This document shows, in pieces, positions 1-7,869 of a stretch of 64,000 nucleotides of DNA; within the stretch, counting starts at the first letter, position 1, and each line of letters opens with the position of its first letter. The stretch comes from Pseudomonas fildesensis (GTDB taxonomy: Bacteria; Pseudomonadota; Gammaproteobacteria; Pseudomonadales; Pseudomonadaceae). A model generated the notes under the pieces. It was not told the DNA's origin. It did not search any database and saw only the letters and a program-made list of their open reading frames with translations. The stretch covers positions 1 through 64,000 of the forward strand of contig NZ_LFMW01000021.1 in assembly GCF_001050345.1 (NCBI RefSeq), read 5' to 3'. Made by a program: the position numbers and the translations under genes.

Positions 1-340
1 AGCCGTCGAGGTACTTTTGCCAGGCCCAGTCGTACTTGAAGGGTACGAGTTGGTTGAGGTCGGCGCGGCAGTTGATCATGCGCTTTTCGTCAACGGCGAC
101 GCGGGCGGCGGAGCCTTCGAGTTCGGCGAGGCCTTCGGCGACGTCGAGTTTGTCGAGGGCAGCCTTGGCGCGGATGATCGCGGCGGAGTCGTTGGCGGTC
201 ACGTTGCGCGCTTCCAGCGCAGCGGCGGCGCCGGCACCGTCGAGGCGGTCCATGTTGGCTTCGCTCGCGTGGCCGGCGTTGGCGCCTCTGATCACCGCTG
301 CACCGGTGTCTTCGTTGTCGACTTCATCCCAACTCAGCAT
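1..340 (-). CDS. nrdB: Ribonucleoside-diphosphate reductase beta subunit, 5' part
   Basis: This is the first 113 codons of the class Ia ribonucleotide reductase small subunit, which carries the diiron-tyrosyl radical and works with NrdA to make deoxyribonucleotides in the cytoplasm. The gene runs off the left edge. The N-terminus starts MLSWDE and, near the edge, has the conserved stretch ADLNQLVPFKYDWAWQKYL typical of Pseudomonas NrdB. The ATG at 340 is preceded by a strong Shine-Dalgarno (AGGAAGGAG on the minus strand, centred near 352). A second in-frame ATG at 418 lacks such a site. nrdA is not the adjacent upstream gene, so this gene probably has its own promoter. Two NrdR-box-like sites lie 120 to 170 bases upstream. 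The radical-site and iron ligands are outside the window. Confidence 0.92.
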   Translation of the reverse strand, partial: MLSWDEVDNEDTGAAVIRGANAGHASEANMDRLDGAGAAAALEARNVTANDSAAIIRAKAALDKLDVAEGLAELEGSAARVAVDEKRMINCRADLNQLVPFKYDWAWQKYLDG

Positions 341-460
341 TGAAATACTCCTTCCTGGTCTGTTCTGACGGTGTGTGATCCCGTCCAAAAATATTCGATT
401 TTGCAGGCTACTAGGCATTGAAATACTGCGCGTAGTGTGGTCGGTAAATACCGATACTGC

Positions 461-508
461 ACACTATGTAGTGGTCTGTTCTGTTTGTGGGCACACTATA
501 TGGTGTGT
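461..508 (-). promoter_or_regulatory. Tandem NrdR boxes upstream of nrdB
   Basis: Two 16-bp near-palindromes, ACACTATGTAGTGGTC at 461-476 and ACACTATATGGTGTGT at 493-508, start 32 bases apart, about three helical turns. They match the known NrdR box pattern (acaCwAtATaTwGtgt) and the known paired arrangement with about three turns between boxes. NrdR is the dATP/ATP-sensing repressor of ribonucleotide reductase genes. The site would repress transcription of the minus-strand nrdB gene. The second box is the better match. Confidence 0.8.
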
Positions 509-570
509 AACAGGGATGGTCAACGCACAAGATGTGCGGTTATCGGTCGCTGCCAGGAGCGCGCTGAATC

Positions 571-596
571 TGTAGAAGTCCGGCTTGCCGGCGATG
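571..596. repeat. Single REP-like palindrome
   Basis: The sequence tgtagaagtccggcttgccg followed by gcgatgg has the shape of a Pseudomonas REP element: a tgtag-type head and an imperfect palindrome around ccggcttgccgg. No inverted partner lies close by. Confidence 0.5.
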
Positions 597-748
597 GCTG
601 CCTCAAGATCGGCAGTGATCTCGCGGACGCCGGGGGCGATAGGGGTACCTGCCAGCGTTGTAGGGCGGGGGGGCTTTTTGAGGCTGAAGAGTAGGGGGTA
701 TACCTGTCCGTTTCCAGGTAACGGCGGCCTATGGTTCCGCTGTTGCAG

Positions 749-783
749 CGGGTCACTTTTGGCAAACGGCCAAAAGTGACCCG
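749..783. terminator. Perfect 15-bp hairpin after the sorbosone-dehydrogenase-like gene
   Basis: The arms cgggtcacttttggc (749-763) and gccaaaagtgacccg (769-783) are perfectly complementary with a 5-base loop. The hairpin lies 15 bases past the stop of the minus-strand gene ending at 799. No clear T-run follows on the minus strand, so it may act as a 3'-end stabiliser or a repeat rather than a classical terminator. Confidence 0.5.
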
Positions 784-798
784 GGCAGGATCAAGCCG

Positions 799-2091
799 CT
801 ATTGATTACGCGTCACACGCCAGAGGGTATTCGCCAAGTCATCCGCAATGATCAACGCACCTTTCGGGTCAACCGTGACGCCCACCGGGCGGCCACGTGT
901 CTTGCCGTCGTCACCGCGAAAGCCGGTGGCGAAGTCAATCGGTTCACCGGACGGTTTGCCGTTGCTGAACGGTACGAAGATCACTTTGTAGCCCACCGGA
1001 TTGTCGCGGTTCCAGCTGCCGTGCTCGCCGACAAACACGCCGTCGGCGAATTTCTCGCCCATCTCGGGTATCGAGAAGTCGACGCCCAGTGCCGCCACAT
1101 GGGAGCCCAGGCTGTAATCCGGCTTGATCGCGGCGGCGACCTTGGCCGGGTTCTGCGGTTGGGCGCGGGTGTCGACGTTCTGGCCCCAGTAGCTGTAAGG
1201 CCAGCCATAAAAGGCACCTTCGCGCACCGAGGTCAGGTAGTCCGGCACCAGGTCGGGGCCGAGCTCATCGCGCTCGTTGACCACCGTCCACAATTGCCCG
1301 GAGCCCGGCTGGATGGTCAGCGCGGTAGGGTTGCGCAAGCCGGTGGCGTACGGTTTATGTGCGCCGGTCGCCGCATCGATCTGCCATACCATTGCCCGGT
1401 CAATCTCTACTTCCATGCCGCGCTCGGTGATGTTGCTGTTGGAGCCGATGCCCACGTAGAGCTGACGTCCGTCGGCACTCACGGCCAGGGACTTGGTCCA
1501 GTGGTGGTTGATCTGCGCCGGCAGGTCGGTGACTTTGACGGGCGCGCCGCTGGCTTTGGTCTGGCCGTCGGTGTAGTCGAAGCGCACTAGCGCATCCTGG
1601 TTAGCCACGTAGAGCTTGCCGTCGGCAAAGGCCAGGCCGTAGGGCGCATTGAGGTTGTCGGCGAACACGGTTTTCAGCTCGTAGGTGCCGTCACCGTCGG
1701 CGTCGCGCAGCAGCGTAAGGCGGTTGCCGCTCTTGACCTTGGTGTTGCCCTCGGCCTTGATCAGGCTGGCGATCACGTCCTTGGGCTTGAGCTTGGCAGC
1801 GCTGCCGCCACGGCCTTCGGCGACGAGGATGTCGCCGTTGGGCAGCACCAGGGTCTGGCGCGGGATGGCCAGGTCAGTGGCGATGGCGGTGACGCTGTAG
1901 CCTTCGGGTACTTTGGGTTTTTGATCGCCCCAGGGCGTCGGTTCGGCAATCTTCATGCTCGGCAGCAGGCTGCTTTGCGGGTCCGGCAGTTTGGGATCGG
2001 GGCCGCGCGCCTGGGTCTTGTCGCCTTCGCCGCCACAGGCGCTGAGCAACAGCGCAACGCTTAACAAGGTCAGTGTGCTGGACGTTTTCAT
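799..2091 (-). CDS. Sorbosone-dehydrogenase-family (PQQ-type beta-propeller) lipoprotein
   Basis: This 430-residue protein resembles the L-sorbosone/soluble glucose dehydrogenase family, which folds as a six-bladed propeller and often uses PQQ in the periplasm. A lipoprotein signal is clear: MKTSSTLTLLSVALLLSAC, with the lipobox LSAC at residues 16-19. Family-type stretches are GYSVTAIATDLAIPRQ, NGDILVAEGRGG, LNAPYGLAFADGKLYVAN, GLRNPTAL and GVFVGEHGSWNRDNPVGYKV. The substrate cannot be read from the sequence and PQQ use is inferred from the family. Its ATG overlaps the stop of the upstream DUF2231 gene by 4 bases (2088-2091), so the two are translationally coupled, which suggests a membrane-associated redox or electron-acceptor partnership. 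Confidence 0.85.
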   Translation of the reverse strand: MKTSSTLTLLSVALLLSACGGEGDKTQARGPDPKLPDPQSSLLPSMKIAEPTPWGDQKPKVPEGYSVTAIATDLAIPRQTLVLPNGDILVAEGRGGSAAKLKPKDVIASLIKAEGNTKVKSGNRLTLLRDADGDGTYELKTVFADNLNAPYGLAFADGKLYVANQDALVRFDYTDGQTKASGAPVKVTDLPAQINHHWTKSLAVSADGRQLYVGIGSNSNITERGMEVEIDRAMVWQIDAATGAHKPYATGLRNPTALTIQPGSGQLWTVVNERDELGPDLVPDYLTSVREGAFYGWPYSYWGQNVDTRAQPQNPAKVAAAIKPDYSLGSHVAALGVDFSIPEMGEKFADGVFVGEHGSWNRDNPVGYKVIFVPFSNGKPSGEPIDFATGFRGDDGKTRGRPVGVTVDPKGALIIADDLANTLWRVTRNQ

Positions 2092-2510
2092 TGGGCATCT
2101 CCCGAGCGCAGGTTGGTCAGGCCGACGCCGGTTGCCACCACCGCCAGTAACGTCACGATCACCGACAGCACCAGGCCGGTCGGCATCATGGCGAATGCGT
2201 CCTTGGCATGTTGGAAGGCGTTAACCAAGCCCAGCACCCAGGTGGCCAGCAGCAACAGGAAATACACGACGGGTCGCCCAGCCTTGCGCTCGGCACGCAC
2301 CAGGTTGACCAGCGCAAACAACAGCGCCAGCCCGCAGAACACCAGCGCGCCAGCGATCAGCCAGGAGGCGAAGTTGGCCCATTGAATCTGGTAGGTCTGG
2401 TAGTAGGCAATGTCGCTGAGCAAGGCCCCGAGAAACAGCGGCACGGTGCCGGCGAGCAAGGTCGCATGCAGCGGCCCGGGGGTGTACCGGTAGGCGGGGA
2501 GGGTAGTCAT
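2088..2510 (-). CDS. DUF2231-family inner membrane protein
   Basis: A 140-residue protein with four predicted membrane helices, around residues 17-33, 49-70, 81-98 and 107-130. The N-terminal segment PGPLHATLLAGTVPLFLGAL and the following SDIAYYQT motif fit the DUF2231 family, members of which often sit beside c-type cytochrome or PQQ dehydrogenase genes. It is the first gene of a two-gene unit, overlapping the downstream lipoprotein gene at ATGA (2088-2091). It is divergent from uvsE, sharing the 185-bp gap at 2511-2695. The molecular role is unknown. Confidence 0.8.
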   Translation of the reverse strand: MTTLPAYRYTPGPLHATLLAGTVPLFLGALLSDIAYYQTYQIQWANFASWLIAGALVFCGLALLFALVNLVRAERKAGRPVVYFLLLLATWVLGLVNAFQHAKDAFAMMPTGLVLSVIVTLLAVVATGVGLTNLRSGDAQ

Positions 2511-2695
2511 GGGGGTGGCGGCTCCTTATCGTTCAGCGCTCCTGGGCTTAGGGGCACTGTGACTGCGCATAGGAAAGGAGCGTTCCGCTTGTAAGATAGT
2601 TCACCAGTTTTCGTGTCGAAATATTAGGAACCCTCTGGGTAGGCCCCGGCCTAACGCCGTATCATCCAGCCCTTAATCCCTGGCAGGCGCCCCCC

Positions 2696-3724
2696 ATGAC
2701 CCACCCTCGCATCGGCTTCGCGTGCCAGTACCAGCATTCCGAACGTTTACTGTCGGCCAGTGCGCTGAAGTTGATTGAAGGCCCGTTCAACCCACGCACG
2801 ACCACCTTGCGCTGGATGAACAGCGTTGAACCGCAGGTCGCGCGCGACAAACTGGTCGAAATCATTACGCACAACCTTGCGGCCCAATTGCGTCTGCTGG
2901 CCTACGTCGCTGAACTGCCGCCGACCTTGCACATGCTGCGCCTGAGCAGTGATCTGCTGCCGTTCTACAGCCATCCGCAGGTGGCGGCCTTCTACACCGA
3001 CCCGGCCATCCAGCGCCAACTGGCAGAAGGCTTTGCCGCCATCGGCGAGCTGGCGCGCGCGTCGGATATTCGCCTGTCGTTCCACCCTGGCCAATATTGC
3101 GTGCTGGGCTCGGAAAACCCCGGCGTGGTGGAAAACAGCGTGGCCGAGTTCGAATACCACGCCGACATGATTCGCATGATGGGCTACGGCCGACACTTCC
3201 AGGACCTCAAGTGCAATGTGCACATCGCCGGGCGCCTGGGGGTGGAAGGCACGCGCGCGGTGTGGTCACGCTTGTCGCAAGTGGCGCGCAACTGCATCAC
3301 CTTCGAGAACGACGAGAAGACTTACGGCCTGGATCATTGCCTGAAAGTCGCCGATCTGGCGCCGGTAGTCCTGGATATTCACCACTGCTGGGTCAACGAG
3401 AACGAGTACATCGACCCCGAATCGCCCCGGGTGGCCCAAGTGATCGACAGTTGGCGCGGGGTGCGGCCGACCCTGCACTACTCGCAACCCCAGGAAGTCT
3501 TGCAGGAACTGGGCTTTGACGCCGAACACAAGCTGGAAATGGACGCGCTGCTGAAAGCGGTCTCCAAACGCGACCTCTATGCCCACAGCGCGCAGATGTG
3601 GAACCGCTGGACCAACGACTATGCGCTGCAGTTTCTCGACCGCTTCGACATCATGCTCGAAGCCAAGCACAAGAACGTCGCGACACTGGCGTTTTATGAG
3701 CACTGGAAGCGTCGCTCAGCCTGA
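2696..3724 (+). CDS. uvsE: UV damage endonuclease UvsE/UvdE
   Basis: A 342-residue UVDE-family TIM-barrel endonuclease that nicks DNA 5' of UV photoproducts and some other lesions, opening an excision repair route independent of UvrABC. Characteristic stretches are RIGFACQY near the start, LRLSSDLLPFYSH, LSFHPGQYCVLGS, FENDEKTYGLDHCL and VVLDIHHCWVNENEY, which carry the His, Glu and Asp residues that bind the metal cluster in this family. Length and motif order are those of complete bacterial UvsE. The gene ends 39 bases before the next gene on the same strand, so a short operon is possible. Confidence 0.93.
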   Translation: MTHPRIGFACQYQHSERLLSASALKLIEGPFNPRTTTLRWMNSVEPQVARDKLVEIITHNLAAQLRLLAYVAELPPTLHMLRLSSDLLPFYSHPQVAAFYTDPAIQRQLAEGFAAIGELARASDIRLSFHPGQYCVLGSENPGVVENSVAEFEYHADMIRMMGYGRHFQDLKCNVHIAGRLGVEGTRAVWSRLSQVARNCITFENDEKTYGLDHCLKVADLAPVVLDIHHCWVNENEYIDPESPRVAQVIDSWRGVRPTLHYSQPQEVLQELGFDAEHKLEMDALLKAVSKRDLYAHSAQMWNRWTNDYALQFLDRFDIMLEAKHKNVATLAFYEHWKRRSA

Positions 3725-3763
3725 ACGTTCAATTTTTTCACCGCCAAACAAGGAGACGTCCCC

Positions 3764-4558
3764 TTGAGTCACGATCGTTCCACGGGCATCGACGCGCAGG
3801 GTTTTATCCTCACCGTTCCTGTTGTCCCTGTGCAGCCTGAATTCCAGTTACTGCTGGACGACGTCTGCGTCACGCTTTCGCAGGTCGAGCCGGGCCTGGA
3901 CGGCATTTATCTGTATGGCAGCGTCGCTAGAGGCGATGCCACTCCAGGTGCGTCCGACCTCGACCTCACGCTGGTGCTGCGCGAGCCGCCAACCCCTCAG
4001 GTGCTGGAGCAATTGGAAGGGCTGCGGTGTGCACTGGAGCAGCGTCACCCGCAGGTCAGCAAGATCGATTTCGATATTGGCCACCGCGCGCAAGTACTCG
4101 CGCACGAGAACAGCAACCGCTGGGGTTTCTGGCTCAAACATCATTGCAGGTGTGTGTGGGGCGATGATCTCTCTCTGCACTTCGAGCGGTTTCGGCCGTC
4201 GCGAGAAATCGCCTTGGCGATCAATGGCGACTTCGAACCGGTGCTCACCGCGTATCTCGCGCATATCGAACACGCCAGCGCTGAGCTCGAACGCCATCGC
4301 CTGCAACGCGAAGCTGCGCGCAAGCTGATCCGTGCGACTCATGTATTGCGTGCGGAAGGCACGCTGACGTGGCCGCACACCCTCGAAGACCACGTCGCAT
4401 TGTTCGTTGAGCATTACCCGACGATGCGCATCCAGATTGCGTACTTCCTGTTTGAGGCGAGGAACCCGAGCGCTGAGCGCGATCAGTTTTCGACTCGCCT
4501 GCATACCTTTCTGGCCTGGATGGTTGCGCAGCAGGCAGTGCCCCCCACTAGGACTTGA
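3764..4558 (+). CDS. Nucleotidyltransferase of the aminoglycoside-adenylyltransferase type
   Basis: A 264-residue protein with a Pol-beta-type nucleotidyltransferase domain. The motif YLYGSVARGDATPGASDLDL (near residues 46-65) holds the GS helix turn and the two metal-binding Asp residues of the DxD pair. The C-terminal half is helical, as in AadA/DUF4111-like proteins. It begins with TTG at 3764, chosen because AAGGAG at 3750-3755 lies 8 bases upstream. The substrate is unknown, and drug resistance should not be assumed. Its 3' end overlaps that of the convergent chemoreceptor gene by 11 bases (4548-4558). Confidence 0.8.
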   Translation: MSHDRSTGIDAQGFILTVPVVPVQPEFQLLLDDVCVTLSQVEPGLDGIYLYGSVARGDATPGASDLDLTLVLREPPTPQVLEQLEGLRCALEQRHPQVSKIDFDIGHRAQVLAHENSNRWGFWLKHHCRCVWGDDLSLHFERFRPSREIALAINGDFEPVLTAYLAHIEHASAELERHRLQREAARKLIRATHVLRAEGTLTWPHTLEDHVALFVEHYPTMRIQIAYFLFEARNPSAERDQFSTRLHTFLAWMVAQQAVPPTRT

Positions 4559-6488
4559 ACCGCCCCACCAACCCATTCAGCTCTGCCGACAGGCTCGACA
4601 GCCGCCCCGAATCATCCTGCGCAGAATGGGCCAGGCTCTCCACCAATCGCGCCTCGTCGTAGATCTGCTGGATGTGCCGGTTGATCTCTTCGGCCACGCT
4701 GTGCTGCTCTTCGGCGGCGGCCGAGATCTGCAGGTTCTGGTCGCGTATCTCGTTGACCGACAGCTGTATGCCTTCAAAGCTGTCCCGCGCGCTTTCAATG
4801 GACGACACACTGGCGCGCGACAGGTCCAGGCAACTGCCCATTTTCTGCGTGACTTCCTCGGTCTTGCTGCCGAGGGTACCGAGCAGGTACTCGATTTCGC
4901 CGGTGGAGTCGGAGGTGCGCTTGGCCAGGGCCCGTACCTCATCCGCCACCACCGCAAAGCCGCGACCCTGGTCGCCAGCCCTGGCGGCTTCAATCGCAGC
5001 GTTGAGCGCCAGCAGGTTGGTCTGTTCGGCAATCGCGCGGATGGTGCCAATGATCTGGTTAATGCTGCGGCTGCCGGCTTCCAGCTCGACCATGGCCTGG
5101 GACGATTCAGTCAGGCGTCGGCCAAGGCGATTGACGTTGTCCGTGGTGACTTCGATCTGTTGCTTGCCCTCGGCCACACGCTGGTGACCGTTCTCGGCAG
5201 ACTCCGCCGCACTGCTGCAGGACCGCGCAACCTCGTTGGCGGTGGCAACCATTTCGTTGAACGCGGTGGACACCAACTCCACCGCCTCACGCTGGCGCCC
5301 GGCGGCCTCGTTCATGTTGTGCGCCACTTCGCTGTTGACCCGCGAAGCGTCCTGCAGGTTGGTCGAAGCCGCGCCGATATGCTGGATCAACTGGCGAATC
5401 GCCGCGAGAAACTTGTTGAACCAGCCGGCCAGTTCGGCGGTTTCATCCTTGCCCTGCACCTGCAGTTCGTGACGCAGGTCACCTTCGCCCTGTGCGATCG
5501 ATTGCAACCCGGTGCTGACCTGGCCAATCGGCTTGACGATCACCTTGGAAAACGCCGCCGCAATCAACCCGAAGATCAGCACCAGCACCGCTACGATGAC
5601 CGTGGTCAGGTAGGTCATGCGGGTGGCGGCGGCCATCACTTCGCTGTATTCGATCAAACCCACATAGCGCCAGCCAAGGCCCGGCGAGGTCCAGATATTC
5701 GCCATGTAGCGCACCCCATCGATCACCACCTCGGTGGAACCCTGCGGCGTCTCGGCCAGATGCGCATAGGGCGCGCCAAGATCCTTGAGCGGCTTGAAGT
5801 TGTGCCCGGCGTCGCGCGGGTCGACCAGCACCACGCCGTCCTCGATCAGCATCACGTAGCCGCTTTCACCCAGCTTGATGCTCTTGACCAGCTCGGTGAG
5901 GTTTTTTAGCGACACGCTCACCACGAACACGCCCTTGGCCTTGCCGGCGTTATCCAGTAATGCCCGCGCGGTGCCGACCAGCGCCACGTCGTCTTTGTCG
6001 TAATAGTAAGCGGGGGTGCGCACGGTTTTGCCGGGGCTGGCCATGGCGGCCTTGTACCAGGGGCGTGTGCGCGGGTCGTACTTGGCCAGTTGCGGGTCAT
6101 CGGGCCATTTGGCGTAGGTGCCGTCTTCCAGGCCGATGGACAGAATCGCTGCGGATGGGTGCGTGGCGCCGAAGCGTGCAAAACGCTCAATCACCTGCTG
6201 AGCCTCTGCGGGCAGCGGTTCGCTGGCGGCGTTGGCAGGCTGGTAGTTTTTTAGAGTGTTCACGGAAGTGTATACAGGATCTGCTGACATTTGATCGACG
6301 TTCTGCAGTGTACCGTCGAAGAACTGCCGAATGTTGCCATCGATCTGGCGGATTTCGCGGGTGCTGCCGTCAATGAACTGGTCGACCGCCTGGGTGCGCG
6401 TGTTCATGACGGAGATCACGGCGACCAGGCTCACCGGGATAAAAGCAACGGAGACGAACGCAAGTACCAGCTTATTTTTTATTTTCAT
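4548..6488 (-). CDS. Methyl-accepting chemotaxis protein with dCache sensor
   Basis: A 646-residue transmembrane chemoreceptor. The order is: first membrane helix (about residues 7-29), a periplasmic double-Cache domain with the ligand-pocket-type stretch DPRTRPWYKAAM, a second helix (about 280-305), HAMP, then the cytoplasmic signalling domain with the hairpin tip EQTNLLALNAAIEAARAGDQ. The tip binds CheA/CheW. DxRxxPWY-type pockets occur in amino-acid and amine receptors such as the PctA group, so an amine or amino-acid ligand is plausible but not shown. The start MKIKNK at 6488 is preferred over the ATG at 6500 by similarity to other receptors, although neither has a strong Shine-Dalgarno. 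Confidence 0.92.
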   Translation of the reverse strand: MKIKNKLVLAFVSVAFIPVSLVAVISVMNTRTQAVDQFIDGSTREIRQIDGNIRQFFDGTLQNVDQMSADPVYTSVNTLKNYQPANAASEPLPAEAQQVIERFARFGATHPSAAILSIGLEDGTYAKWPDDPQLAKYDPRTRPWYKAAMASPGKTVRTPAYYYDKDDVALVGTARALLDNAGKAKGVFVVSVSLKNLTELVKSIKLGESGYVMLIEDGVVLVDPRDAGHNFKPLKDLGAPYAHLAETPQGSTEVVIDGVRYMANIWTSPGLGWRYVGLIEYSEVMAAATRMTYLTTVIVAVLVLIFGLIAAAFSKVIVKPIGQVSTGLQSIAQGEGDLRHELQVQGKDETAELAGWFNKFLAAIRQLIQHIGAASTNLQDASRVNSEVAHNMNEAAGRQREAVELVSTAFNEMVATANEVARSCSSAAESAENGHQRVAEGKQQIEVTTDNVNRLGRRLTESSQAMVELEAGSRSINQIIGTIRAIAEQTNLLALNAAIEAARAGDQGRGFAVVADEVRALAKRTSDSTGEIEYLLGTLGSKTEEVTQKMGSCLDLSRASVSSIESARDSFEGIQLSVNEIRDQNLQISAAAEEQHSVAEEINRHIQQIYDEARLVESLAHSAQDDSGRLSSLSAELNGLVGRFKS

Positions 6489-6785
6489 CGAGACGACCAT
6501 CGGCAGGGAGGGCGGCCAAATCGTCGACTCAAGATGAGATGCGGCGATTTGCTATCACTGCTTGTTTCGGCTCGAGGGTCGTAAATCTTTAGCGATATTT
6601 TGTGTACAGCTAAAAACAGAATTGTCTCGGCGTCCGGCGTTGCGGTCAGCGCAGCTCCGTCCTGATGGTGACATCGGGGGGATATCGCAGAACGGGAGGC
6701 CCACCTGGTGCAAGCATGGCTCCCATCCGTTATGCGGGAATAAGCCCCGCGTCGTGATGATGGCTTCCCAGGCTTTTTCGCTCAC

Positions 6786-7043
6786 GTGTCAATGCCTCAG
6801 TTCAAAGCGGTTAGAGCGATGCACTATCTCGATAACATTCTAAAAAATAGACCGTTTGTCGCGGGCAATGAGTTTTCAATGGCGGACATTGCGGTACTCG
6901 GCGGTTTGATTTTCGCCGCGTTGGTGAAACTGCCGATACCCGATGAGTGCGAGGCACTGCGTGCCTGGCTTGACAGAATGAACCAGCGGCCCAGCGTTCA
7001 GTCCTGGCGTGCGATGGTGGCGCAGGGTGATCTGGAAAGCTGA
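6786..7043 (+). pseudogene. Truncated glutathione S-transferase, C-terminal fragment
   Basis: The 85-codon frame encodes only the end of a glutathione S-transferase C-terminal domain. It has the conserved segments LDNILKNRPFVAGNEFSMADI and LRAWLDRMNQRPSV, but the whole N-terminal thioredoxin-like domain that binds glutathione is missing. No GST N-terminus can be found in any frame in the 285 bases upstream (6501-6785). A normal bacterial GST is about 200 residues. The fragment lies tail to tail with the frameshifted racemase remnant, so the whole 6.5-7.8 kb patch appears to be decaying. Confidence 0.75.
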
Positions 7044-7135
7044 GCGTACTAGGGGGGCGGCATTGGTTGTGTCCAGTGCCTGAGCCTTGGTAGCTGGGAG
7101 CGCTGCAGTTGCCTGATCGACATCGCCCTGGCAGT

Positions 7136-7775
7136 CGATGAGCGCCTGCAGGACTGCTCTCAGGCCGGCTGTTGCGCTGGTAAGGGGCGGCGGGCCGGCG
7201 GTGACCAGCGCGGCGGCACCGCCCATGGATGCCTGTGCCAGGGCAACTATGGATACACCGCAAAGATAGGCCTGGTCTGCCGCCTTGGCGATGGTCGCCA
7301 GGTAGCCGTCGATATCACCCGACTTGAACAGCACCCATGCGCCGGGGACGAGTTGCACCTCCACGGATGCGTGGAATTGCCGTGCCGCCTGGAAGAACAG
7401 GCGCGAGGTCGGCTGGAGTGTGGTGTCGACGGCGCACAGGACTGCGATGTTGCCGCCGGCCTGGACCGCAGCGATGGCCAAGGCTTCATCCGTTCGCAAA
7501 ATGGGCACGGTGGTTGTTGCAGCGAGGCCTTCGACTGCCGGGCCAAGGGTCGAGCAGGTGAGTAAAACGGCGTCGGCCTGTTGAGCGAGGGCAAGCAGTG
7601 TCGATGTTGTTGAATGGGCAATTTCAGCAGTCAGGCAGCCAGCGTGCTCGGCGGCTGCAGGAGGTCTTCCCGGACTTCGTGATGCAGAACTTCGGGGGCG
7701 ATGCCCAGTGCTTTTGCGGCGGAGTCAAAGACCGCTATGTTGCTTGGCGCCGTATGAAGGCAAGTGATTCGCATG
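7136..7775 (-). pseudogene. Asp/Glu racemase-family gene broken by two frameshifts
   Basis: Read across frames, this encodes an aspartate/glutamate-racemase-like protein. It starts MRITCLHTAPS at 7775, continues in a second frame as NIAVFDSAAKALGIAPEVLH, and returns to the first frame at AAEHAGCLTAEIAHST. Catalytic-type segments follow: LLTCSTLGPAVEGL (first Cys) and VALAQASMGGAAAL (here Ala/Gln where many homologues also vary). An extra A near 7740-7742 and a missing base near 7655-7658 explain the frame changes. They compensate each other, but 28 codons between them are out of frame and a stop (7725-7727) interrupts the gene. Homology fades near 7136, although the frame stays open to 6876, so the natural stop may also be lost. 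Two sequencing errors are the alternative. Confidence 0.72.
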
Positions 7776-7869
7776 AGTCTGATTCCCGCATAACGTAATG
7801 GCCACGTCGAAACAAACCTTTAGCACAGCTAAGATGCAGTCGGCACTCTAAAACCACTAAGGACGATAC

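Larger units (their letters stand above)
341..798. other. 458-bp intergenic region between nrdB and the sorbosone-dehydrogenase-like gene
   Basis: No convincing gene is seen here. The stretch holds the nrdB leader (341-460), two NrdR-type boxes (461-508), a REP-like palindrome (571-596), a G-rich run near 663-675 and a perfect 15-bp hairpin (749-783) just past the stop codon of the next gene. Short open frames on both strands have no recognisable protein features. Confidence 0.7.

Noticed and set aside
520..765. 81-codon minus-strand frame upstream of nrdB
   Set aside because: Composition is low-complexity Ser/Pro/Arg, it covers a REP element, and there is no Shine-Dalgarno or homology that I recognise.
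3764..4558. Aminoglycoside resistance gene
   Set aside because: The nucleotidyltransferase domain is present, but closeness to true AadA enzymes cannot be judged by eye, so no resistance role is claimed.
4407..5909. 500-codon plus-strand frame over the first chemoreceptor gene
   Set aside because: Antisense shadow of the chemoreceptor signalling domain.
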